Origin: Candidatus Omnitrophota bacterium
GTDB taxonomy: Bacteria > Omnitrophota > Koll11 > Zapsychrales > Zapsychraceae
DNA: 13,502 bases
NCBI GenBank assembly: GCA_023140095.1
Contig: JAGLMJ010000022.1
Location: 1-13,502, forward strand
Reading direction: 5' to 3'
Shown: positions 1 to 5,534 of the stretch, in pieces
Numbering within the stretch: the first letter of the stretch is position 1
How the letters are laid out: each line of letters starts with the position of its first letter
Notes under the pieces: generated by a model
Databases searched by the model: none
The model's input: only the letters and a program-made list of their open reading frames with translations
Told to the model about the DNA's origin: nothing
Position numbers and translations under genes: made by a program

Positions 1-30
1 GAGCGTAAAACCTTTTCGACTTCTTTTCAT
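1..30 (-). CDS. Type IV prepilin, N-terminal fragment (runs off the window)
   Basis: Only ten codons are present, reading MKRSRKGFTL from the ATG at 30-28. A short basic leader ending in Gly7 and followed by Phe-Thr-Leu is the hallmark of a type IV prepilin. PilD-type peptidase would cut after Gly7 and methylate Phe8. A strong Shine-Dalgarno (AAGGAGG, 8 bases before the ATG) supports the start. The gene lies downstream of a pilus ATPase/PilC cluster, behind a class I c-di-GMP riboswitch candidate with terminator (293-421) and a consensus promoter (181-210). The conserved Glu5 of the mature pilin lies outside the window, so major pilin, minor pilin and type II secretion pseudopilin cannot be told apart. 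Confidence 0.8.
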   Translation of the reverse strand, partial: MKRSRKGFTL

Positions 31-45
31 GTTCCAGTCCTCCTT
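31..45 (-). promoter_or_regulatory. Strong ribosome binding site of the truncated pilin gene
   Basis: The minus strand reads GGAAGGAGGACTGGAAC immediately before the ATG at 30. The AAGGAGG core is a near-perfect Shine-Dalgarno at 8-base spacing and fixes this start codon even though only ten codons are visible. Confidence 0.8.
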
Positions 46-86
46 CCTTCGTTTTAGGGCCGGAAACCATTTTAGACATCCAAAAG

Positions 87-135
87 AAAGAAGATGGAAA
101 AAGTAAGTATAATGCCGTTACCTTTTTCCTTCTTT
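87..135 (-). repeat. Imperfect long hairpin in the pilin leader
   Basis: On the minus strand AAAGAA (135-130) pairs with TTCTTT (92-87). GGAAAAAG plus GTAA (129-118) pairs with TTACTTTTTCC (106-96) with one bulged G and a short ATC bulge. One arm is purine-rich and the other pyrimidine-rich. It lies in the untranslated leader predicted from the promoter at 181-210. It has no U tract and does not cover the ribosome binding site, so a role in mRNA stability is only a guess. Confidence 0.35.
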
Positions 136-180
136 AAGACGCAACAAATAGCATCCCTGACCCAGTTAAACTATTATAGA

Positions 181-210
181 ATTATAACACCTCCTTTCTG
201 ATATTGTCAA
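181..210 (-). promoter_or_regulatory. Consensus sigma70-type promoter close to the pilin gene
   Basis: On the minus strand TTGACA (210-205) is followed by an 18-base spacer and TATAAT (186-181). Both hexamers are perfect. The start site would be near 174, giving a leader of about 144 bases before the pilin ATG at 30. The promoter lies downstream of the riboswitch terminator at 293-321, so transcripts from it would escape that riboswitch. Confidence 0.7.
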
Positions 211-253
211 ATAATTATACTGTTTTTGCACCAAAAACTTTACAGATAGATTT

Positions 254-273
254 CCACGGGTTTACACCCGTGG
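254..273. repeat. Perfect palindrome, 7-bp stem
   Basis: CCACGGG (254-260) and CCCGTGG (267-273) are exact inverted repeats around a 6-base loop. On the plus strand the stem is followed by TTTT, so it could act as a weak terminator for plus-strand transcription, although no plus-strand gene is seen here. It could also be a dispersed palindromic repeat. Confidence 0.5.
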
Positions 274-292
274 TTTTAACAGCGCGAAATAT

Positions 293-321
293 AAAAAACC
301 ACTCCATCTCTTGGAGTGGTT
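293..321 (-). terminator. Intrinsic terminator behind riboswitch 1
   Basis: On the minus strand a perfect 10-bp stem, AACCACTCCA (321-312) with TGGAGTGGTT (306-297), encloses a 5-base loop AGAGA and runs into TTTTATA. It lies about 20 bases after the 3' edge of the c-di-GMP-I aptamer, as expected for a transcriptional expression platform. It does not share bases with the aptamer. I found no convincing antiterminator, so I cannot say whether ligand turns transcription on or off. Confidence 0.8.
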
Positions 322-341
322 CACATAACACATAGGATTCC

Positions 342-421
342 CATGGCAACTGGCTGCCCTGGACGTCCAGGACCCTATAGCTTTGTGTCCCATCCTTACG
401 AATGGTTTACCTTTTTCGATG
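342..421 (-). promoter_or_regulatory. Class I cyclic-di-GMP riboswitch (GEMM-I), copy 1
   Basis: The minus strand carries the GEMM-I landmarks in order and at the Vc2 aptamer spacing. These are AAGGTAAACC, the P2 stem CCATTC/GGATGG capped by a GTAA (GNRA) tetraloop, GGACACAAAGC, a P3 arm with a distal palindrome CCTGG-ACGT-CCAGG (371-358), and AGCCAGTTGCC. By Vc2 numbering as I recall it, A18 is 413, G20 is 411 and C92 is 346, and the intercalating A47 is kept. G rather than A at position 20 favours c-di-GMP over cGAMP. P1 is weak (G417-C345 plus CAU/AUG with a bulged C). Position 45 is A where G is usual. A promoter (444-472) lies just upstream and a terminator (293-321) just downstream, ahead of a type IV pilin gene. 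Confidence 0.88.
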
Positions 422-443
422 TTCAAATTTACCCGTCACCCGA

Positions 444-472
444 AGTATACCATACCAGTCTACCAACTACAA
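444..472 (-). promoter_or_regulatory. Sigma70-type promoter of riboswitch 1
   Basis: On the minus strand TTGTAG (472-467), a 17-base spacer and TATACT (449-444) form a reasonable promoter. The start site would fall near 437, about 16 bases ahead of the aptamer. That is the expected layout for a riboswitch leader. Confidence 0.55.
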
Positions 473-492
473 CAGCAATAGGTGAACTTTCT

Positions 493-516
493 TGACACTT
501 TCTCATGACACTTTCT
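493..516 (-). repeat. Tandem 11-base direct repeat after the Flp-like pilin gene
   Basis: On the minus strand AGAAAGTGTCA occurs twice (516-506 and 503-493) with 2 bases between, followed by a partial third copy (AAAGTTCA). The repeats lie between the stop codon of the Flp-like pilin (519) and the -35 element at 472-467. That position is suitable for a DNA-binding regulator, but nothing identifies one. Confidence 0.45.
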
Positions 517-518
517 TC

Positions 519-899
519 TTAGATGCAAGGACCGCAGTCAAGTGTCCCCACGCAACCATCAGAAACAATCCCGCATTCATCTACTTCACAGATGGTTCTT
601 GGCCTACAACAATCAATGCATTCGTCTCCCTCGCCTTGAATCCTTTCACAACATTCATTTGGGCAAACCGGTATACATCCCGGTTCTCCCACCGGAACAA
701 AACAATAATTTAAAACAAGGCATTTCATCCCCTTAATCGCCTTTAAAAAAGTCCTATCTATCTTTCGCGTCAAGGCCCCAGACGGCCCAAGAGCTATAAT
801 CAAAACAGTTATTACCCCGACAAATAGGAGAATATATTCCGTCATATTCTGACCTTCCGAAGAGTTCTTTGCCCAAAATCTTCTGATTCTTTTTAGCAT
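519..899 (-). CDS. Flp-like prepilin with a cysteine-rich C-terminal tail
   Basis: The 126-residue product starts with a basic leader and the class III prepilin signal SSEG-QNMTEY. Cleavage is expected after Gly16, leaving Glu at +5 and Tyr at +6 as in Flp pilins. A hydrophobic helix follows (about residues 22-39). The rest is unlike a normal short Flp pilin: residues 60-126 contain 14 cysteines, including CC pairs at 83-84 and 97-98. The final CGIVSDGC..CG.C pattern resembles small cysteine motifs in secreted proteins of other bacteria, from memory. AGGAGA 8 bases before the ATG supports the start. The leader upstream holds c-di-GMP-I riboswitch candidate 2 with an overlapping terminator. 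It is probably a minor or specialised surface pilin, possibly stabilised by disulfides after export. No Tad machinery genes are in the window. Confidence 0.75.
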   Translation of the reverse strand: MLKRIRRFWAKNSSEGQNMTEYILLFVGVITVLIIALGPSGALTRKIDRTFLKAIKGMKCLVLNYCFVPVGEPGCIPVCPNECCERIQGEGDECIDCCRPRTICEVDECGIVSDGCVGTLDCGPCI

Positions 900-1004
900 G
901 ATGGCTATCTCCTATGAAATCTCATTTTTTAGTATGACATTTTGTCGCCATATTTTATCCGGCATGGAGGTTTTTTGCTCAATATTTTCTGCTCTTTTAG
1001 GTAT

Positions 1005-1055
1005 AAAAAAACCGAGCTGCCATATAAAATCAATCCGTACAATGGTAACCCGGCT
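1005..1055 (-). terminator. Terminator that competes with the riboswitch 2 aptamer
   Basis: On the minus strand AGCCGGGTT (1055-1047) pairs with AGCTCGGTT (1018-1010) and CCAT (1045-1042) with ATGG (1023-1020). This gives 13 pairs, 3 of them wobbles, with one A-C mismatch. The U tract is seven T residues (1011-1005), the first two of which also pair at the base of the stem. The 5' arm is the conserved 3' end of the c-di-GMP-I aptamer, including C92, C93 and part of the P1 3' strand. Aptamer and terminator therefore cannot form together, so ligand binding should prevent termination (an ON switch). The loop is 18 bases, somewhat long. The pairing was done by hand. Confidence 0.65.
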
Positions 1056-1210
1056 ATCAAAGGTATCGTTCTCTTGACCCGTGGCTTTGCCCCTGCTTTG
1101 TCTCGGAGCTTTCGCACTCCAATTTTGCAGAATCCGGCAAAATTGAAAACATCATTTTTCAAACAGAACCGGAGCCCCTGCCTCACGGCAGGTTTGCCTT
1201 TATCATTATA
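1038..1210 (-). promoter_or_regulatory. Class I cyclic-di-GMP riboswitch (GEMM-I), copy 2, with an 83-base insert
   Basis: On the minus strand P1 is TATAATG (1210-1204) with CATTGTA (1044-1038), 7 pairs including one wobble. It is closed by a G14-C93 equivalent at the position seen in Vc2. Next come AAGGCAAACC (G20 at 1198), P2 CCTGCC/GGCAGG with a GTGA tetraloop, GGGC (1177-1174), an 83-base insert (1173-1091), GCAAAGCCACGGGTC, a P3 arm, and GATAGCCGGGTTACC. Removing the insert leaves GGGGC-GCAAAGCC, a canonical P2/P3 junction, so the break lies between positions 44 and 45. G20 favours c-di-GMP. The 3' edge overlaps a terminator at 1005-1055. The Flp-like pilin gene starts 139 bases after the aptamer. 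Sequence landmarks are strong; activity of the interrupted aptamer is unproven. Confidence 0.75.
1091..1173 (-). other. Structured insert inside riboswitch 2
   Basis: The 83 bases fold by hand into an independent arm. A closing helix pairs 1173-1161 with 1103-1091 (11 of 13 positions, 3 wobbles). Inside lie a perfect 9-bp hairpin, CAATTTTGC (1145-1137) with GCAAAATTG (1128-1120), and a smaller hairpin (about 1119-1106) capped by a GAAA tetraloop. The first and last bases of the arm meet, so the insert could sit on the junction without breaking the aptamer core. An alternative 7-bp hairpin, TTGAAAA/TTTTCAA (1162-1143), overlaps the 9-bp one. Confidence 0.5.
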
Positions 1211-1239
1211 AGTATGCCATATTTACCGTAAGATTCCTA

Positions 1240-1263
1240 TCTAAAATGTACGTCTAAAATGTA
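1240..1263. repeat. Tandem direct repeat TCTAAAATGTA
   Basis: The 11-base sequence occurs at 1240-1250 and 1253-1263 on the plus strand. It lies just upstream, in transcription order, of riboswitch 2, where its promoter should be. It may be an operator or chance A/T-rich repetition. Confidence 0.4.
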
Positions 1264-1300
1264 TACGAATAAGAAAAAGACTCTCTTCTGACAGAAAGCG

Positions 1301-1312
1301 CTAGTGCACTAG
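1301..1312. repeat. Perfect 12-bp palindrome at a gene end
   Basis: CTAGTGCACTAG is fully self-complementary and contains the TAG stop codon of the coiled-coil gene (1311-1309). There is no U tract after it on the minus strand, so it is not a standard terminator. A protein-binding site or chance are both possible. Confidence 0.4.
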
Positions 1313-1941
1313 AACCTGTTGAACCTGTCTTGGAGCCTCTCTATTTCACGAGTCAGTTCAGTCTGCACGCCTTCTAATCCCTTAATTTGCTTGATCGGCC
1401 TCAGATTTCTTTTTTCCAATGATCCTAATTTCTTTTCTGCTTCAATCAGGGCTTTCCCGCTCCTTTTTTTTCTCTCTAAAAGTGTCTTTTTACTGGAATT
1501 AAACCCCGCTCCACTTAAACGATCTTCCAGAACCCGGATCTTTTTCTCGAAATGCTTTATATCGCGCTGAAAAATAGCTATGAGTTCCCTCGTCCTTCTC
1601 TTTCGGCCGTCCATATCCGCAACTTCTGTAAATTGAACCTTTTTCCGTGGACGATAAGCATCAGACCGACCGGACAATTCGCCCTTTTTCTCGGATAAAG
1701 TTTCCTTTACCTTTTGAAGGTCCGCAATGCCTTTACGCAGCATATCATTCTCAAAAGAAAGACGCTCATTCTTCTGCGTCGTTTTCTGCATGCTCTCCTT
1801 GAGGCGCAATAAACTGAATTCAAGCATTTTATCCGCCGGCGTGTGTCCGGAGCGATCCTTATCTGCTGCCGTTGCCATAGGCACAAAGGCGCCATAACAG
1901 CTTATTGAAAAGAGAAGGCAAAGAAGAAAAATTCTTTTCAT
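1309..1941 (-). CDS. Exported coiled-coil protein of unknown function, last gene of the pilus operon
   Basis: The 210-residue product begins with a Sec-type signal peptide: a basic MKR, a hydrophobic stretch to about residue 21, and a likely cut after ATA-A near residue 26. SISC at 12-15 is a poor lipobox. From about residue 37 to the end it is charged and helix-forming, rich in Lys, Glu, Arg and Leu, consistent with a long periplasmic coiled coil with breaks near 90-115 and 146-151. No enzymatic motif is visible. It starts 6 bases after the pilC stop with no clear ribosome binding site, so translation is probably coupled to pilC. The position suggests an accessory or scaffold role in the pilus system, but I do not recognise the family. 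Confidence 0.7.
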   Translation of the reverse strand: MKRIFLLCLLFSISCYGAFVPMATAADKDRSGHTPADKMLEFSLLRLKESMQKTTQKNERLSFENDMLRKGIADLQKVKETLSEKKGELSGRSDAYRPRKKVQFTEVADMDGRKRRTRELIAIFQRDIKHFEKKIRVLEDRLSGAGFNSSKKTLLERKKRSGKALIEAEKKLGSLEKRNLRPIKQIKGLEGVQTELTREIERLQDRFNRF

Positions 1942-1947
1942 GAGAGA

Positions 1948-3156
1948 TCAGATAATCTGAGTAATATTAATGATCGGCAAGAACAACGCGATAACAATAA
2001 AACCGATCACGATCCCCAAAACTCCTATGATCAGAGGCTCGATAACGCTTGTCAGCCCTTCAACGGCAGCGTCGACTTGATCATCATAAAATTCGGAGAT
2101 CTTAAGAAGCATCGTTTCCATTTTTCCTGACTTTTCCCCAACAGCGATCATCCTTGTGACCATGGGAGGAAAAACCCCGCTCTTGACAAGCGGTGCAGCC
2201 AGGCTTTCTCCTTCACGGACATTTCCTTTGACATCGTTGACAACCGTCTCTAGAACGCGGTTCCCGATCGTCTTCTCGACGATATCTAAAGACTCCAGGA
2301 TCGGAACACCGCTCTGAATAAGCGTCGCCAATGTCCGGCTGAAACGGCTAATAGCCACCTTCCGCAGGAGATCACCAAAGACCGGCAATTTTAAGGTCAT
2401 CCCATCCAAGATTAACGCTCCCTTATTGGTCTTGTGCCATTGCCGTACTCCAAAAATAAGAACCACTAATCCAGCGATATACCATAACAACTGATGCCGC
2501 AAGGCGTCGCTGATGTTAACAAGAAGTTGTGTCATGGCTGGAAGATCCTGATCAAAGGACGCGTAGATCTCGGTAAATGTCGGAACAACTTTAACCAATA
2601 GAACGACCGTTATAATGATCGCCATGGAAACGACAACGATCGGATAAATAAGCGCGGATTTGACCTTGCGCTTGAGTTTCAGTGTCTTTTCCATGTACGT
2701 TGCAATGCGGTCTAGAACAATACTCAGGGCCCCTCCGGTCTCCCCGACCTTGACCATATTCGTAAAAAGCGTATCAAAGACTTGAGGATGTTTTGAGAAG
2801 GCAGCCGAAAGGCTGGTTCCATGCTCGATATCTTCTTGAACCGTTTCAAGCACTTTCTTGAACATCGGATGGCTTACTTGTTCTCCCAAGGCATCTAATC
2901 CCTGGATGATCGGGATACCGGCATCGACCATCGTCGCTAACTGCCGGGCAAAAATAACGATCTCCTCCCCCTTAACTTTCCTGCTTTGAAAAGAAGACTT
3001 TTTGGCTCCTCCGGCATCCTTAACCTCGATCACAGAAATGATCGTTAGTTTGCGCTTGCGCAACTCCTCGATAACATTAGCCTTGTTCTCCGTCGAGATC
3101 TTTCCCGTAACCGTGCGGGATTCCCGGTTTTTCGCAATATATTTGAATGTAGGCAT
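1948..3156 (-). CDS. pilC: Type IV pilus inner-membrane platform protein PilC (GspF family)
   Basis: The 402-residue product is a full-length T2SSF protein, the platform that couples the assembly ATPase to pilin insertion. A short N-terminal cytoplasmic domain (YIAKN..R..VTGKI) is followed by two homologous cytoplasmic T2SSF repeats, about residues 66-189 and 268-391. Each has the usual E-x-G-G/S-G signature (VGETGGALSIVL at 137-148 and VGEKSGKMETML at 339-350). Three membrane helices are visible at about 168-191, 223-237 and 372-395. It lies 34 bases after a stand-alone MshEN protein, and a coiled-coil gene follows. GAGGT lies 12 bases before the ATG, a rather long spacing. GspF of a type II secretion system is the alternative; nearby prepilins and MshEN ATPases favour a type IV pilus. 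Confidence 0.93.
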   Translation of the reverse strand: MPTFKYIAKNRESRTVTGKISTENKANVIEELRKRKLTIISVIEVKDAGGAKKSSFQSRKVKGEEIVIFARQLATMVDAGIPIIQGLDALGEQVSHPMFKKVLETVQEDIEHGTSLSAAFSKHPQVFDTLFTNMVKVGETGGALSIVLDRIATYMEKTLKLKRKVKSALIYPIVVVSMAIIITVVLLVKVVPTFTEIYASFDQDLPAMTQLLVNISDALRHQLLWYIAGLVVLIFGVRQWHKTNKGALILDGMTLKLPVFGDLLRKVAISRFSRTLATLIQSGVPILESLDIVEKTIGNRVLETVVNDVKGNVREGESLAAPLVKSGVFPPMVTRMIAVGEKSGKMETMLLKISEFYDDQVDAAVEGLTSVIEPLIIGVLGIVIGFIVIALFLPIINITQII

Positions 3157-3190
3157 AATAGAACATTGACCTCAGGGTTGATGGTTTAGT

Positions 3191-3646
3191 TTACTGTGGA
3201 TCACTATCGTACCAGCGAGAGATCGCTTTATCGATCTCACTGTCCGTCGCTATAAAAGGCGCTAAGCGGCATTTCGTTAGGCGCTTCAATTCCGCTTTAG
3301 CAGCTTCGTCCAAAGGATCGGCCATCACAACGCTTAAAATATTATTCACCCGGTCAAGCGGGATCATGTGATATTTGCGCGCGACCTCGCCGGGCACAAG
3401 CCGGACAATGCTTTGGTCGATCTCATATTTATCAATGGCAATATAGGGAATATGGCATTGAACAACCAGAGCCGCAACAACATCATGCTCATCGACATAA
3501 CCCAGGCCGGTCAGTATCTCCCCAAAATAGTTGCCCTGTTCTTCCTGGACCTCAAGCGCATGCTTCAACTGGCTCTGATTGATAATATTACGATCCATCA
3601 GTATTTTCCCCAAAAGTTGTTTCTTTGAAGAAGATTTTTTGCTCAT
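3191..3646 (-). CDS. Stand-alone MshEN-type (GspE N-terminal) protein A
   Basis: The product corresponds to the N-terminal domain of PilB/GspE ATPases without any ATPase part. From the ATG at 3646 it is 151 residues. Two 24-residue MshEN-like repeats are visible at about 11-34 (LLGKIL...Q) and 40-63 (YFGEIL...Q), both keeping the LG/FG glycine used in c-di-GMP binding by MshE, and followed by the usual IPYIAIDKYEID segment. The opening Arg of the family motif is replaced by Leu and Tyr. The frame extends upstream to a GTG at 3658, but AGGTGA at 8-base spacing favours the ATG at 3646. It precedes pilC by 34 bases and probably has its own promoter. Likely role, by inference: a c-di-GMP-responsive regulator or partner of the pilus ATPases. 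Confidence 0.85.
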   Translation of the reverse strand: MSKKSSSKKQLLGKILMDRNIINQSQLKHALEVQEEQGNYFGEILTGLGYVDEHDVVAALVVQCHIPYIAIDKYEIDQSIVRLVPGEVARKYHMIPLDRVNNILSVVMADPLDEAAKAELKRLTKCRLAPFIATDSEIDKAISRWYDSDPQ

Positions 3647-3721
3647 CGATATGATCACCTACACAAAGGCTCTTGCTTCTCACCAATGGGACATCAGCCT
3701 GTTGTTACTAATATTTAGTTT

Positions 3722-3750
3722 ATTCTAACAGCCAGAAAGCAGTTTGAAAA
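3722..3750 (-). promoter_or_regulatory. Possible promoter for the MshEN A - pilC - coiled-coil genes
   Basis: On the minus strand TTTTCA (3750-3745), a 17-base spacer and TAGAAT (3727-3722) resemble a sigma70 promoter. It sits in the 156-base gap between the second ATPase gene and this group. No intrinsic terminator is seen in the gap, so read-through from upstream is also likely. Confidence 0.4.
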
Positions 3751-3802
3751 TAAAGAAAACAAAAAGATTCGGTATGTTTTTATTGTGAAAACACCAATTT
3801 AA

Positions 3803-5512
3803 CTATTCGGTCGCCGCAATACGTAAGACTTCCTCGAGAGATGTCACCCCTGCCTCGCATTTGCTCATACCGTCATCCCACAAGGTAATCATTCCTTTTT
3901 CCCGCCGCGCATATTCCTTAATATCATCCGATGACTTCCCCTCGATCAACATATCCCGCATCACATCATCAACCTCCAAAAGTTCCGTTAAACCTATCCG
4001 CCCGTGATATCCCGTCTGGTTGCACGCCTCACATCCTTTGCCGTGATATAAGGTTATCCCTTTAGGAAGCTTATCTTTTAACCGGTCACGCATCTCTTGG
4101 GGAATATCCACTTTTTCTTTACATTTAGAGCATATTTTCCGGCAAAGCCTTTGCGCGCTTACCAAAACAAGGCTTGAAGCGACGAGGAACGGTTCGACTT
4201 CCATGTCCACTAATCGCGTGAGAGTCCCGGCGGCATCGTTGGTATGCAGCGTCGAGAAAACCAGCTGACCCGTTAAAGAAGCCTTGATCGCGATGTCGGC
4301 CGTCTCATTATCACGGATCTCACCGACCATAACGATATCGGGACTTTGCCGCAGCATCGCCCTCAGCCCCGCGGCAAACGTTAACCCGATCTCCGGCCTT
4401 GCCTGGATCTGCGTTAAGCCCTCGATCAAGTATTCAACAGGATCCTCAACCGTAATGATGTTTCTCTCAACCGCATTCAGTTCGTTAATGATCGAATACA
4501 GCGTCGTGGATTTTCCGCTCCCGGTCGGCCCGGTGACCAGGATCATACCAAACGGCTTATTGATCGCCTCTTTAAGGATCTTCAGGGACCTTTCTTCAAA
4601 GCCAAGCCCGTCGAGACCAACAGCAAGTTTATCCTTGTCCAGAATACGCATGACGATCTTCTGCCCGAATGTCGTCGGTAAGATCGAAACACGGAAATCG
4701 ACTTCTTTATTGGCAATCTTTAATTTGAACCTTCCGTCCTGCGGAGTCTGGTTGATCGTAATATCCAGACGGGACATGATCTTGATGCGGACGACAACAG
4801 CATTTTGGTTTTCCTTCGGGATATTGAGAATGTCATGTAACACACCGTCAATGCGATAGCGAACCCGCATGCCGTCCACTTCCGGTTCGATGTGAATATC
4901 GGAAGCCCTGCGCTTCAAAGCTTCCTTTACGATCAGATTGATCATACGAATGATCGGCGCTTTTTCGCTTTCATCGACAGATCCGTCGTCAGCTCCCTGC
5001 TGCTCTTGATCGGAGATGATCTCGAAATCCTCGATCTGAATATCCTTGGTGATCTCATTAACGCTCACTTCTGACTTAACACCGTAATATGTATTGATCG
5101 CCTTTAATATCTCGGAGTTGGTACTCATCACGACGTCGATCTCTTTCCCGGTGATATGTTTCAGGTCGTCGAGCAAGAAAATATTGAACGGATCAGATAA
5201 AGCAATGGTCAGGGTATAATCCAGGATCGAAAGGGGAACGATATTATATTGCCGGGCCGTGCGTTCGGGGATAACTTCCTGAAGGGCGGGATCAATCTTA
5301 TATTTGCTCAGGTTAATGAACGGGATATTCAATTCCCGGACCAGGACAGCCATGAGGTCCTGTTCTTTGATGTGCCCCTTCTCGATAAGAGCCTTATCCA
5401 GACCGATCTTTTTTTTCTTTTGCAGGGCGATCGCGTCGTTCACTTCTTTTTTCGTGAGCTTCTGCGCGTCGATCAGTATCTTCAGGATTTTATCTTTAAT
5501 AGTTACTGCCAT
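3803..5512 (-). CDS. pilB: Type IV pilus assembly ATPase PilB/GspE, paralogue 1
   Basis: The 569-residue product has a complete GspE/PilB layout. An MshEN-like N-terminal domain (1-145) and a linker precede the N2 domain (about 185-300). The motor follows: Walker A GPTGSGKST at 328-336, Asp box ITVEDPVEY at 353-361, Walker B DIVMVGEIRD at 392-401 with catalytic Glu398, and His box STLHTNDA at 420-427. A zinc-binding tetracysteine is formed by CSKC (461-464) and CEAC (494-497). It hydrolyses ATP at the inner membrane to drive pilus extension with PilC. In the N-terminal domain both MshEN-repeat glycines are replaced (Leu10 and Asp39), so c-di-GMP binding is doubtful. GAGGG lies close before the ATG, which is 22 bases after the other ATPase gene. 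Confidence 0.93.
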   Translation of the reverse strand: MAVTIKDKILKILIDAQKLTKKEVNDAIALQKKKKIGLDKALIEKGHIKEQDLMAVLVRELNIPFINLSKYKIDPALQEVIPERTARQYNIVPLSILDYTLTIALSDPFNIFLLDDLKHITGKEIDVVMSTNSEILKAINTYYGVKSEVSVNEITKDIQIEDFEIISDQEQQGADDGSVDESEKAPIIRMINLIVKEALKRRASDIHIEPEVDGMRVRYRIDGVLHDILNIPKENQNAVVVRIKIMSRLDITINQTPQDGRFKLKIANKEVDFRVSILPTTFGQKIVMRILDKDKLAVGLDGLGFEERSLKILKEAINKPFGMILVTGPTGSGKSTTLYSIINELNAVERNIITVEDPVEYLIEGLTQIQARPEIGLTFAAGLRAMLRQSPDIVMVGEIRDNETADIAIKASLTGQLVFSTLHTNDAAGTLTRLVDMEVEPFLVASSLVLVSAQRLCRKICSKCKEKVDIPQEMRDRLKDKLPKGITLYHGKGCEACNQTGYHGRIGLTELLEVDDVMRDMLIEGKSSDDIKEYARREKGMITLWDDGMSKCEAGVTSLEEVLRIAATE

Positions 5513-5534
5513 GGGCCCTCTTTATTGCAACGAA

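Larger units (their letters stand above)
31..518. other. Gene-free region between the two pilin genes
   Basis: No coding region is supported in these 488 bases. Reading leftward they hold an 11-base tandem repeat, a promoter, c-di-GMP-I riboswitch 1, its terminator, a 7-bp palindrome, a consensus promoter, a long imperfect hairpin and the pilin ribosome binding site. Each is listed separately. Short reading frames on the plus strand at 492-736 only mirror the pilin gene. Confidence 0.75.
900..1308. other. Gene-free leader region of the Flp-like pilin gene
   Basis: This stretch is best explained as RNA leader. It contains the interrupted c-di-GMP-I aptamer (1038-1210), its overlapping terminator (1005-1055), about 100 bases of A/T-rich leader, and the ribosome binding site at about 908-913. 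Open frames of 85-89 codons exist on both strands here (929-1186 and 942-1211). They overlap each other and the RNA structure and look like chance. I found no convincing promoter between 1211 and 1308. Confidence 0.65.

Noticed and set aside
1089..1181. Riboswitch 2 insert as a small transposon flanked by the 8-base repeat GCAGGGGC (1174-1181 and 1089-1096)
   Set aside because: No terminal inverted repeats are present, and removing one repeat plus the insert leaves the aptamer junction two bases short. Cutting at 1173/1091 restores it exactly.
1205..1210. TATAAT as a -10 element for the Flp-like pilin gene
   Set aside because: It has no acceptable -35 and would start transcription inside the aptamer. 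The same bases form the 5' strand of P1, which is the better explanation.
342..1210. cGAMP-specific (GEMM-Ib) assignment for either riboswitch
   Set aside because: Both have G, not A, at the position equivalent to G20, which favours c-di-GMP.
929..1211. Overlapping open frames of 85 (minus) and 89 (plus) codons
   Set aside because: They occupy the same bases on opposite strands, have no family features, and coincide with a well-supported structured RNA leader.
4284..4859. 191-codon plus-strand frame
   Set aside because: It lies entirely antisense to the motor domain of a clear PilB/GspE gene, and its protein has no recognisable motif.
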